From Mucilaginibacter flavidus (GTDB lineage Bacteria > Bacteroidota > Bacteroidia > Sphingobacteriales > Sphingobacteriaceae): 64,000 bases of DNA. The stretch covers positions 103,107-167,106 of the forward strand of contig NZ_JAMXOE010000014.1 in assembly GCF_024055575.1 (NCBI RefSeq), written 5' to 3'. The notes beneath the pieces were generated by a model, which did no database searches, was not told where the DNA came from, and saw only the letters and a list, made by a program, of their open reading frames with translations. Of the stretch, positions 50,548 to 58,932 are shown piece by piece. Position 1 is the first letter of the stretch; each line of letters begins with the position of its first letter. Position numbers and translations under genes: made by a program.

Positions 50548-50905
50548 GGGTTAGAGATTAGTGGTTAGAATTTGGAGATTAGCGGCTGGTTAAAAAGAGC
50601 TGCGACGCTTTGTAAACCAAAAGCAAACCAGATCAAGGGGGCAACTTTTTTCGCGACGAAACAGTAGTTTAATCAATCCTAAAAGTAGACAAGCTGATAA
50701 TCAGAATGTTTCACAGCGTTCCGGGTGTTCCGCGTGCAAAAATGGAACGCCTTGCTGCCCGGAATTTGGAAATCAGACGAGTAGGCGGTGATGGTTTTGC
50801 ATACCAGACTTTACTAATTTACGGTTGTTATTGATCGATTATTTGTTGAAAGGCGAAACAATCACGATATTCACCTCCTTATAAACCCACAAATTAATAA
50901 AACCA
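50548..50905. other. Intergenic region with palindromic repeat copy 1
   Basis: The 358-base gap begins with a GATTAG-type short repeat (50548-50584) and holds copy 1 of the dispersed 56-bp repeat (50694-50751, inverted relative to the others). The last 80 bases before the cytochrome gene are AT-rich and probably contain its promoter. Confidence 0.45.
50694..50751 (-). repeat. Dispersed 56-bp palindromic repeat, copy 1
   Basis: On the minus strand it reads GGCGTTCCATTTTTGCACGC, then GGAACACCCGGAACGC and TGTGAAACATTCTGATTATC. GCGTTCC and GGAACGC form an imperfect stem. Copies 2 and 3 lie at 58121 and 60731 in the opposite orientation. Confidence 0.7.
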
Positions 50906-53563
50906 ATGTTGAAACTATCCCTTACCCTGTTAATTTTTATGACTGTCTTCGGGACATTTAAATATTATGGGGCCGCTAACCAGCAGGTTGCTAAAAACCA
51001 AATCACTGATTCTTCGGCAACTAACCATGCTGATTTTAAGAAACAGATAAAATGGCCCGAGGGCTTAACAGTCACACCATTTACTGGGCCTGATCTAACG
51101 CCTAGTCCTGCCTGCATAGCTACCGCGCCAACCGGTGAAGTATTTGTCGGCGTTGATATGATAGGTTCGCTGGGTAAAGACCCCGGAAAAGGCCGTATCA
51201 TCAGGCTTGTGGACAGCGACAATGACGGCAAGGTTGACAAGCACACCGACTTTGCTGATGTGGATGATCCGCGCGGCATCCTTGTAATGGGCGATAAGGT
51301 GTTTGTACTGCATACCGTTTTTTCCGCCGGGAAGGCCAGCGGGATGAACCTGGAAGTTTTTGAAGATAAAAATAACGATGGCGTGGCCGACGGGCCGCCA
51401 AAACCGCTGATAGAGCATATAAGCAATGCCCATATGTTAGCGGAGCGCGGTACCGACCATGCCACCAACGGTATCCGCATGGGAATTGACGGCTGGATCT
51501 ATATTGCCGTAGGCGATTTTGGTTTTCATGATGCTATTGACCGCAGCGGTAAAAAACTTACCATGCTTGGCGGCGGCATTGTGCGTGTACGCCCGGACGG
51601 AACCGAAATGGAAATTTTTACGCACGGTACCCGCAATATTTACGATGTGGCCATTGACCCTTACATGAATGTTTTTACCAGGGATAATACCAACGACGGC
51701 GGCGGCTGGAATATCCGGTTTTCGCACCATATTCAGTCGGGCGAGTATGGCTACCCGGTATTGTTTCAGCATTTTACTGATGAGATTATTCCCGCGCTTG
51801 TTGACCTGGGTGGTGGGGCAGGTACAGGCTCCCTGTTTATGGCCGAACCCGGCTGGCCCGAAAAATATAACAATGTGCCCATGACCGCCGACTGGGGCCG
51901 CAACGAACTTTTTATTGACCGCGTAACACCTGATGGCCCAACTTTCCAGGTAAAGGAAGAAGATTTTATCCAACTGCCCCAGATTACCGATTTGGACGTT
52001 GATGGTTCCGGCAGGCTTTACCTGTCGGCCTGGGATGGCGCGGGGTATTCCGGCAGCGACTCAAAAGGATACGTAGTGCGTGCTGTTCCTACCGGTTGGA
52101 CCTATAAGGCATTCCCTGATTTGAAAGCAGCTTCGGTAGCTGACCTGGCCGGCCTGCTTCATTCGGAGAGTGCAGTGGCCCGGCTTAACGCTTCGCAGGA
52201 ACTGATAACCCGCCCTGCCGATGAAGCAGCTAAAGCCGCGCTTGAAGTAGCTTCAGATGCAGGCAAACCTTTATATGCAAGGGTGGCCGGTATTTACACT
52301 TACGCCCAGATCGCCCGCGAAAAGGGCATCCCGGCTTTAATAGAACTCTCAAAGAATAACGACCTAAGGGAATTCGCCCTAAAAGCCCTTACCGACCGTA
52401 AGGCCGATCTGCAAAATGTTCCCGTCGAACCATTTTTAGCCGGGCTTAATGACGCTTCTCCACGCGTGCAGGCAACTGCAATCGTATCATTAAACAGGCT
52501 AGGGCGGATAGAAGCTGCAAAGGCTTTATTGAAAACACCGGTTCCGGCAAGTTTTGTTGCACCGGCAAAAAACGTTGAAGGGCCACATGCGACGCCTAAC
52601 CAGGCCATTGTACTTCCGCACCTTGCGGTAAGGGCACTGGTAAGCTTAAACGCAGTGGACGCTTGTGTAAACGCCATCGGTACGCAGAACTCGACACTGG
52701 CCTTATGGGCCTTAAGATATATGTATGATACCAAAGCCGTTGATGGCTTAATTGCCGCTTATCCAACAGTAAAAAGCGCTAAAACTAAAAAACAAATATT
52801 GGTAACATTATCCCGCCTCTATAAAAAAGAGGCGCCTTATGATGCTTCGTGGTGGTGGGGAACGCGCCCTGATTCGCACGGACCGGTTTATAAGGGCATG
52901 ACGTGGGAAGGATCGCCAAAAATTGAAAAATTCCTGAAAAAGGAATGGACAAAATCTACCCCTACAGGCAAGCAGTTTTATGCTGATTTGAATGCACGCC
53001 ACCAAATGGGTATAGCGGTTTTCGGCGGTGAAGAAAAAGTTGCCGCAGCCAAAGAAGTTAAAGTTGACCTGGAGAAGATCCGCAATAAAAAAGGACAGGT
53101 AGGAAAATCGTCGATAGAGGATGTAATGCTGGCCATTGAAAAAATTAAAGGCGACCCGGCTAACGGCAAGTTGCTTTTCACCCGACAGGGCTGTATCGCC
53201 TGCCACACGCTTACCCGCAGCGAAAAGCCGAAGGGGCCTTTTATGGGGCAGATCGGCTCCATCATGACCCGCCAGCAAATAGCCGAGTCGGTGCTTAAGC
53301 CAAGCGCTTCTATATCACAGGGATTTGCTACGGTAGTAATATCGGCTAAAGGAAACAAAAGCTATACGGGCTTCATCACTGCGGAATCTGCCGATAAAAT
53401 TGTGATGAGAGACATCGGCGGCAATGTTTACACCGTTAAGTCGGCAGATGTGATTAGCCGTAAGGAGCTTAAAACATCAATGATGCCAACAGGGATGGCT
53501 AATGCATTGTCGTATGAGGAGTTTGCATCGCTGGTGACGTTTTTGTCGATGCAGAAAAAATAA
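50906..53563 (+). CDS. Beta-propeller/HEAT/cytochrome c fusion protein, PVC-type heme-binding family
   Basis: An 885-residue exported protein with an N-terminal hydrophobic signal (MLKLSLTLLIFMTVFGTF). Residues about 50-430 form a membrane-bound dehydrogenase-like beta-propeller (PSPACIATAPTGEVFVG, NGIRMGIDGWIYIAVGD, YLSAWDGAGYSG), about 430-650 are HEAT-like helical repeats, and the last about 130 residues are a cytochrome c with Cys763-IA-Cys766-His767 (GCIACHT) and a distal MPTGM methionine. Such multi-domain proteins occur in Planctomycetes and Bacteroidota and are thought to oxidise sugars or alcohols with electron transfer to the heme; the substrate is unknown. It appears monocistronic. 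Confidence 0.88.
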   Translation: MLKLSLTLLIFMTVFGTFKYYGAANQQVAKNQITDSSATNHADFKKQIKWPEGLTVTPFTGPDLTPSPACIATAPTGEVFVGVDMIGSLGKDPGKGRIIRLVDSDNDGKVDKHTDFADVDDPRGILVMGDKVFVLHTVFSAGKASGMNLEVFEDKNNDGVADGPPKPLIEHISNAHMLAERGTDHATNGIRMGIDGWIYIAVGDFGFHDAIDRSGKKLTMLGGGIVRVRPDGTEMEIFTHGTRNIYDVAIDPYMNVFTRDNTNDGGGWNIRFSHHIQSGEYGYPVLFQHFTDEIIPALVDLGGGAGTGSLFMAEPGWPEKYNNVPMTADWGRNELFIDRVTPDGPTFQVKEEDFIQLPQITDLDVDGSGRLYLSAWDGAGYSGSDSKGYVVRAVPTGWTYKAFPDLKAASVADLAGLLHSESAVARLNASQELITRPADEAAKAALEVASDAGKPLYARVAGIYTYAQIAREKGIPALIELSKNNDLREFALKALTDRKADLQNVPVEPFLAGLNDASPRVQATAIVSLNRLGRIEAAKALLKTPVPASFVAPAKNVEGPHATPNQAIVLPHLAVRALVSLNAVDACVNAIGTQNSTLALWALRYMYDTKAVDGLIAAYPTVKSAKTKKQILVTLSRLYKKEAPYDASWWWGTRPDSHGPVYKGMTWEGSPKIEKFLKKEWTKSTPTGKQFYADLNARHQMGIAVFGGEEKVAAAKEVKVDLEKIRNKKGQVGKSSIEDVMLAIEKIKGDPANGKLLFTRQGCIACHTLTRSEKPKGPFMGQIGSIMTRQQIAESVLKPSASISQGFATVVISAKGNKSYTGFITAESADKIVMRDIGGNVYTVKSADVISRKELKTSMMPTGMANALSYEEFASLVTFLSMQKK

Positions 53564-53683
53564 TAGAGGATAGGAGCCTGTGAGTTTTGTTGAGAAGGCA
53601 TATTGATATCAGCATTCGGTCAAATTATTTGCCTTATCGGGCATGACTCGGGATAATCAGCTATATTGGATAAAATTTATAAA

Positions 53684-54175
53684 ATGAGTACAGAAAAAGC
53701 AATTTTAGCCGGGGGATGTTTTTGGGGAGTAGAAGAATTGTTCAGGCATTTGCCCGGTGTAATTTCAACAAAGGTGGGCTACACCGGTGTCGACGTCAGG
53801 AACGCGACATACCGTAACCACGGCACACACGCTGAAGGTATAGAGATAGTTTTTGATCCTTCGCAGTTATCATACCGTTCGCTTCTGGAATATTTTTTCC
53901 AGATACACGACCCAACTACCCGAAATAGGCAAGGCAACGATATTGGTATGTCGTACAGGTCGGCGATATTTTACCTGGATGAGTCGCAGCACGAGGCAGC
54001 CGATGCTTTGATAGCGGAGATGGATGCCTCGGGCAAATGGCCTGGAAAAATTGTAACGGCAGTTGCCCCAGCCGGCGATTTTTGGGACGCTGAAGAAGAA
54101 CATCAAAACTATTTGCAAAAACATCCCTACGGCTACACCTGCCACTATGAACGGCCTGAATGGACGCTTAGTTAA
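53684..54175 (+). CDS. msrA: Peptide methionine sulfoxide reductase A
   Basis: A 163-residue enzyme reducing methionine-S-sulfoxide in proteins. The catalytic motif GGCFWG has Cys12; other landmarks are VGYTGVDVRNATYRNHGTHAEGIEIVFDP, FFQIHDPTT, GNDIGMSYRSAIFY and the C-terminal EEHQNYLQKHPYGYTCHY. The motif YTGV replaces the commoner YAGG, and a C-terminal Cys is present in YTCHY. The ATG at 53684 is chosen over an upstream TTG. Confidence 0.95.
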   Translation: MSTEKAILAGGCFWGVEELFRHLPGVISTKVGYTGVDVRNATYRNHGTHAEGIEIVFDPSQLSYRSLLEYFFQIHDPTTRNRQGNDIGMSYRSAIFYLDESQHEAADALIAEMDASGKWPGKIVTAVAPAGDFWDAEEEHQNYLQKHPYGYTCHYERPEWTLS

Positions 54176-54272
54176 GCGTCAGGCAAATTGCGGCTGAAAT
54201 AATAAATGGGGCGCTTAGGTTGAGCTTTGGTTAAGAGATATAGTTTTTAAATTTGTCGCTAATCTTCCAATT

Positions 54273-55826
54273 ATGAAGCAGTTTTCCTTTCTGTTGATCC
54301 TATTCCTGGCAGCATCAGTGGCCATGGCACAAACTAATGCACAGGTTAAACATCTGCCGCGTATTGCTATTGCAGGTATAGGCATCGAATCGAGTACGTT
54401 TTCACCGGCGCTCACCGATGAGGCCGCATTTCATGCAAGATACGGCGATACTGTTTTCTTCATTTATCCTTTCTGGGCGCCTGATTCAGCCATCCGGAAG
54501 GCAGCAGTATGGGTTCCGACAATAGATGGGCATGCACTGCCGGGCGGAGCGGTTACCCGGGTGGCTTATGAGTCGCTGGTTGGGAAAACGTTGGCTGCAC
54601 TTCAAAAAAACGGGCCGTACGACGGCTTGTTTTACGATATCCACGGGGCAATGAGTGTGGTTGGTTTGGATGATCCGGAAGGAGATTTCTTAGTCCGGAT
54701 AAGAAAAGTGGTGGGTAAGAAGACTATTATTTCAACAGCAATGGACCTGCACGGGAACGTATCATGGCGGCTGGCTGAAAACAGCGACCTGATTACCTGT
54801 TACCGCATGGCACCGCACGAAGACGCGGTGCAAACCAAACGTCGTGCTGTGACTAACCTGATCGACCGGCTTGAAAGCGGTAAAGGGAAACCGGCCTACA
54901 AGGCTTATATAGCCGTCCCCATTCTGTTGCCTGGTGAAAAGACCAGCACCAGGATTGAGCCGGGGAAAAGCCTGTACGAAAAAGTATGGCCGGCCGCCAA
55001 ACAGGAAGGTATTGTTGATGCAGCGATATGGATAGGTTATGCCTGGGCCGACGAGCCTCGGAACCACGCGGTAGTAATGGTTACCGGTGACGACAAAGCC
55101 AAAGTGACCGGCACAGCTGAGTACCTGGCTAAAAGTTTTTGGGATGCGCGAAATGAGTTTAAGTTTGTTGCGCCCACAGGCAATTTAAAGGAATGCCTGG
55201 ACAAAGCAATAGCAAGCACAAAACGTCCTTTTTATATCAGCGATTTCGGCGATAACCCGACAGCCGGAGGCGCAGGGGATGTGACCTGGACATTAACACA
55301 AATATTAAAGCGACCGGAATTTAAAACAGACAAAGGGCCATCGCTGATTTATGCCTCCATCCCGGGCCCTGAGCTCATTAAAAAGGCGATAGCGGCGGGT
55401 GTTGGCGGTCATGTGGATGGCTATGCAGGTGCGAAAGTAGATGCAAGGCTTGCCCCGCCGGTACATATTATCGGCACAGTCGAATCAATTGTGAAGGGTG
55501 ATGTGGATGCTGAAGTTGAAGCATCCATAAAAATGGGCAGCGTGCACATCATCGTAACACAAAAACGGAAACCATATCACCATGAAAACGATTTTACCAG
55601 ACTGGGCCTAAATCCACGGACGGCTGACATTGTTGTGGTGAAGATAGGTTATCTTGAACCTGAACTCTTTGCCATGCGCGCCGATTGGTTGTTGGCATTA
55701 ACACCAGGTGGGGTAGATCAGGATATAGAGCATTTGCCCTACAAAAGATTAAAGCGGCCTATTTTTCCGTTGGATAGAAATATGAAAGATCCTGATTTGA
55801 AGGCGAAATTGGTGCCGGTACTGTGA
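54273..55826 (+). CDS. M81-family (MlrC-like) metallopeptidase, exported
   Basis: A 517-residue protein with signal peptide MKQFSFLLILFLAASVAMAQ. The DUF1485/MlrC N-terminal part holds IAGIGIESSTFSP (about 32-44), YDIHGAMSV (about 120) and STAMDLHGNVS (about 155) plus CYRMAPHEDAVQT, which fit the zinc-binding histidines of M81; the C-terminal MlrC domain begins near FYISDFGDNPTAGGAGDVTW. MlrC cleaves linearised microcystin, but most homologues act on unknown peptides or imides. Exported location is noted because most M81 proteins are cytosolic. Confidence 0.85.
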   Translation: MKQFSFLLILFLAASVAMAQTNAQVKHLPRIAIAGIGIESSTFSPALTDEAAFHARYGDTVFFIYPFWAPDSAIRKAAVWVPTIDGHALPGGAVTRVAYESLVGKTLAALQKNGPYDGLFYDIHGAMSVVGLDDPEGDFLVRIRKVVGKKTIISTAMDLHGNVSWRLAENSDLITCYRMAPHEDAVQTKRRAVTNLIDRLESGKGKPAYKAYIAVPILLPGEKTSTRIEPGKSLYEKVWPAAKQEGIVDAAIWIGYAWADEPRNHAVVMVTGDDKAKVTGTAEYLAKSFWDARNEFKFVAPTGNLKECLDKAIASTKRPFYISDFGDNPTAGGAGDVTWTLTQILKRPEFKTDKGPSLIYASIPGPELIKKAIAAGVGGHVDGYAGAKVDARLAPPVHIIGTVESIVKGDVDAEVEASIKMGSVHIIVTQKRKPYHHENDFTRLGLNPRTADIVVVKIGYLEPELFAMRADWLLALTPGGVDQDIEHLPYKRLKRPIFPLDRNMKDPDLKAKLVPVL

Positions 55827-55897
55827 GATTAGAGGAGGCTACACCATAGAAAAGCGTTCATGCCCCGGTTTGGGGTTGGTTAGTTTTTAGTATAAAC

Positions 55898-56263
55898 TTA
55901 TTTAATTTGCGCTATTAGCGCCATGTTTTTCGGTAGCTTATCCTTATCGGTATTCTTGCTTAGTTTCCACCTCCGGCCATCGGCATCCCGGGTTATAATC
56001 AATTCGTAATTTTTGGGTTCTCTTTTTTTATTGACTGGGCTTTTTGCTATAACCCGTTTAACTGCGTTTGTTACTAAATCGTAAATTTCCAGGGTAGTTC
56101 GGTTTGATACATGATTATAAGTTCCGGGCGGCATATCATAAATTGTATTGTCGCCTCCTTTAACCACACGAAACATCCGCTCTTTCTCCATTTCCTCGTG
56201 TAAAAGATCATAATCACCTTCGTCGTGATTATTCAATTCAAGTCTTACTGTAAAAAAGGCCAT
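55898..56263 (-). CDS. Small protein similar to DUF2622/GhoS-type proteins
   Basis: A 121-residue soluble protein. The first half (MAFFTVRLELNNHDEGDYDL then LHEEMEKERMFRVVKGGDNT) resembles DUF2622 proteins, the family that includes the GhoS antitoxin ribonuclease, with a Cas2-like ferredoxin fold; the rest (NVVxxAVKRVIAKSP-type helix and a basic tail) is family-like but extended. No GhoT-like small membrane toxin is visible next to it, so an antitoxin role is not supported. It is flanked by AT-rich gaps. Confidence 0.6.
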   Translation of the reverse strand: MAFFTVRLELNNHDEGDYDLLHEEMEKERMFRVVKGGDNTIYDMPPGTYNHVSNRTTLEIYDLVTNAVKRVIAKSPVNKKREPKNYELIITRDADGRRWKLSKNTDKDKLPKNMALIAQIK

Positions 56264-56552
56264 TACGTGATATTTAGGTTGCCAATTGATAACAAAATCT
56301 TATATAAAGTTAAAAAATTAAGTAACATCAACTTGAAAAAACTTTTACTCTTGGCCGCTTATTAAATTGGAAATAATAATTGCTTTTTGCCTTTATATTT
56401 TTGGCGTGTAATAAGCTTTAATATATTCATTTTCAATTAATAGATACATTATTATTTGGGTGCTACTACGTGATGATATTCAGTAGAAATACGCAGTCAT
56501 ATTTACTAAAGTAATGCCATATTTGATTAGCAAAAATTAAACCTTTTCAAGT
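56264..56552. other. AT-rich intergenic region
   Basis: About 289 bases, strongly AT-rich, between divergent genes. I see no repeat, hairpin or clear promoter pair; it presumably holds both promoters. Confidence 0.3.
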
Positions 56553-57278
56553 ATGAAAAATTTAACCACAACATCCAAACCGGCTCGGCGGAATTTTCGC
56601 CGGGGCCTGCTATTTGTGTCGCTGTTTATTGCTATAAGTTGCGGCACGCCCACAACGCCCTGCGGCACCTTTCATTTCACAGGTACGGCGCTGCCCGAAG
56701 GCGGAGGGGCCGGAATTAATATCGATTTTAATTTTGGGCCGTCAACGTGCGCATCTTCATGCAATTGTAACACCATTGCCTATGTTCAGATTGTCAGGGT
56801 AATTGACCGCAGTACCGGCGCGTTCCTTGCGCCCAACTCCGATCAGCAGGCCAGGATTGTAACCGGCACACCGCAGCCTACACTAAACGGCTGGTCGGTA
56901 GACAGGCTTGCAGGGCGCAACTGGGGTTATTATGGCCGTAATAATGACGGAACATTTGCCGGCACTTTAACACCAGGCAGCAATGCTTCCACTGCCACCT
57001 TGCGGGATCAGCCGGCTGGCTGGGGGCCTGACGACTGGCTGGATTTTGTGAGTGTTCCGGTTTGTATTGATAACAGTTCGCCCTGCGTGAGCAATTTGCT
57101 GGGCTATTGGTACTGGCTTATTATCATCGGTGCCGATGGACATAACGGCGATCCGTTTAACGAACCAGGTGTAGATTGGAACAAAGATGCCTTTGACGCA
57201 TCGGTGCAAATGTGGAACCAAACTGCACCACCGCTGGGTAAAACAGTGTTTCCTACATTTACACGCATGTCTAATTAA
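56553..57278 (+). CDS. Cysteine-rich lipoprotein of unknown function
   Basis: A 241-residue predicted lipoprotein: a basic N terminus (SKPARRNFRRG), a hydrophobic stretch and the lipobox FIAISC (Cys at about 30). The mature protein is beta-rich and has many cysteines (CGTFHF, CASSCNCN, VCIDNSSPC), probably in disulfides; CNTIAYVQIVRVIDR and DWLDFVSVPVCIDN may be strands. I do not recognise a family. The next lipoprotein starts 21 bases later and is probably cotranscribed. Confidence 0.7.
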   Translation: MKNLTTTSKPARRNFRRGLLFVSLFIAISCGTPTTPCGTFHFTGTALPEGGGAGINIDFNFGPSTCASSCNCNTIAYVQIVRVIDRSTGAFLAPNSDQQARIVTGTPQPTLNGWSVDRLAGRNWGYYGRNNDGTFAGTLTPGSNASTATLRDQPAGWGPDDWLDFVSVPVCIDNSSPCVSNLLGYWYWLIIIGADGHNGDPFNEPGVDWNKDAFDASVQMWNQTAPPLGKTVFPTFTRMSN

Positions 57279-57299
57279 GTACCTTTAAAACAACACATC

Positions 57300-58022
57300 A
57301 TGAAATTACATATCCTGCGGGTTTTACCCATCATACTTATATTCCCTTGCATGTTCTCCTGTTCGCGGAAGAAACAACAAAAAGAAGAACCGAAACCGGT
57401 TGTAAGCCAGCGCGACAGTGTGCTGCTCGATGCTGATAAAAAACGCAATGCATGGGCGCAGCAATTGCAAGCCATGACCGTAAAACAGCTTACCGATCAA
57501 CTGTCGAAAGAGTCGGTTAAGGGGCTGGAGCCTTTTAACTCGATGGCTTATAAAGAACTAATTTCGCGTAAATCTGTAGCTATCGATACCATTCAAAATG
57601 CGGTTATAAAAAATGCGAACCGCTCATCGCTGCTGAGTTTGCTTGCAGTGAGGAAGCTTAGCCAGCCTGTTTATCAAAAACTGGATGCCCAGGTAAAAGC
57701 CTCCGTTTATGTCGACGCCCTGCGCAGCGCCAAAACATTCAACACTTTTGGTTTGCCGCATGCCAAATGGGAGGAAGCCGCCCAGGCCATTATCGAAGCC
57801 GGCCCCGTTACCACCCGCGGACTCGAAGCCCTGCTTACCGACAAGCGTCCGGCGCCCATGTGGGGATCGGAAGATTATATGGAATATAAACTTTATAACT
57901 ACCGTGTAAAGGATTATGCCTACGCGCTTATCATTGCATCGCAAAAAGGCAAGCTGCAACTACCAAAGGACTCCGACGAAAGGGATAAAATGATTGATGC
58001 GCTATCGAAGGGTAAACAATAA
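57300..58022 (+). CDS. Lipoprotein with a helical body, unknown function
   Basis: A 240-residue predicted lipoprotein with lipobox CMFSC (Cys at about 21) followed by a lysine-rich linker (SRKKQQKEEPKP). The rest is helical with repeat-like pairs (QLQAMTVKQLTDQLSKES, SLLSLLAVRKLSQPVYQKL, EEAAQAIIEAGPVTTRGLEALLTDKRPAPMWGS), loosely HEAT-like. It lies 21 bases after the cysteine-rich lipoprotein gene, so the two are probably one operon on the envelope. No family is recognised. Confidence 0.72.
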   Translation: MKLHILRVLPIILIFPCMFSCSRKKQQKEEPKPVVSQRDSVLLDADKKRNAWAQQLQAMTVKQLTDQLSKESVKGLEPFNSMAYKELISRKSVAIDTIQNAVIKNANRSSLLSLLAVRKLSQPVYQKLDAQVKASVYVDALRSAKTFNTFGLPHAKWEEAAQAIIEAGPVTTRGLEALLTDKRPAPMWGSEDYMEYKLYNYRVKDYAYALIIASQKGKLQLPKDSDERDKMIDALSKGKQ

Positions 58023-58085
58023 TAGGGCTATCCACAGCAGCGCACCTGCCGGTTAAAAAACAAAATATTTCACCTGCCTATGAAC

Positions 58086-58119
58086 AGCCAGGCCGCTCCG
58101 AAAGGGGCGGCCTGGCTGT
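58086..58119 (+). terminator. Strong GC-rich hairpin
   Basis: CAGCCAGGCCGCTCC (from about 58086) pairs with GGGGCGGCCTGGCTG (to about 58119) with a short AAA-type loop. There is a T-run only a few bases later in the adjoining repeat. It lies 60 bases after the lipoprotein gene and probably ends its transcript. Confidence 0.75.
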
Positions 58120-58120
58120 T

Positions 58121-58179
58121 AGCGTTCCATTTTTGCACGCGGAACACCCGGAACGCTGTGAAACATGCTGATTATCAAT
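58121..58179 (+). repeat. Dispersed 56-bp palindromic repeat, copy 2
   Basis: It reads AGCGTTCCATTTTTGCACGC, then GGAACACCCGGAACGCT and GTGAAACATGCTGATTATCA. AGCGTTCC/GGAACGCT form an 8-bp inverted pair. It is in direct orientation with copy 3 and inverted to copy 1. Confidence 0.7.
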
Positions 58180-58209
58180 GCTTCCAATTTTGCCTTTGTC
58201 CGAACCCGG

Positions 58210-58710
58210 TTAAGGTATCCGGCTGAAAACAGATACCGGGGTAGTACCATCCGGGCGCGGCGGTACCCGCCAGGTGAGTTTATTTCCTTCAAGCTTGAAG
58301 CCGCTTACGCGGGTGGTCTCATCCCAATTGGGGTAAGAGGCGCGCTCAGTGTGAAAAGTGATGGTGCCTTTTGTTTCGTCGACGGTATAGGTGCCGAGAT
58401 GACAACTGGCACTCATGACGGCATCCCGGTATTCGTCCGGTGTGCCTTTCGCCCGGTCGCCGGAAGCGAATTTTAGGCGTTCCGACCGGAATATTTCTAC
58501 CACGTAATGCCCGTCGGCTGTAAAAATGGCGATACCCCTGGGGTTAGCGCCATAGTCAGCAACCTGTTTGCCGTCAGGCAGAATTTTATCAGCCGCCGTG
58601 AGACGCCAGGAGCCCACAATCAAATTCGATTGGGAAAACACGGGGATTGATGCGAACATTAGCGCGAAAAGCAAAAAGCTCTTTTTTAAGACTGAAAATT
58701 GTTTTTTCAT
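58210..58710 (-). CDS. Exported lipocalin-like domain protein
   Basis: A 166-residue protein beginning at the ATG of MKKQFSVLKKSFLLFALMFA, a signal peptide ending in VFSQ. The mature part shows the lipocalin-like (PF13924-type) pattern: LIVGSWRLTAADKILPDGKQ, RGIAIFTADGHYVVEIFR, LGTYTVDETKGTITFHTE and FKLEGNKLTWRVPP. Bacterial members bind or degrade small hydrophobic molecules; function is unknown. It lies between copies 2 and 3 of the dispersed repeat, divergent from the LytS-like gene. Confidence 0.78.
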   Translation of the reverse strand: MKKQFSVLKKSFLLFALMFASIPVFSQSNLIVGSWRLTAADKILPDGKQVADYGANPRGIAIFTADGHYVVEIFRSERLKFASGDRAKGTPDEYRDAVMSASCHLGTYTVDETKGTITFHTERASYPNWDETTRVSGFKLEGNKLTWRVPPRPDGTTPVSVFSRIP

Positions 58711-58921
58711 GATTTTGATTTTTTGATGGTCAAAGGTGTTTTTTGCCAACAGGCTTCAATAATCTTTTCGACGGGGGAGTGGCTATTCCCGATAGCACCA
58801 GACTTTTTTTCGACACCGGTATTTTTCGCGGCTTTTTGGCCGGTTGCCTGAATTTTCAGGGCAATTGCAGAGAATTACGGCCCAACCACCGGAAATACTG
58901 TAAGAAGAACTAAAAGGTTGG

Positions 58922-58929
58922 TATTTTTG
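58922..58929 (+). promoter_or_regulatory. -7 box of the LytS-like kinase gene
   Basis: TATTTTTG ends three bases before the ATG at 58933, implying a leaderless message for the kinase-regulator operon, and showing that the TTG at 58918 is not the start. Confidence 0.5.
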
Positions 58930-58932
58930 AAT

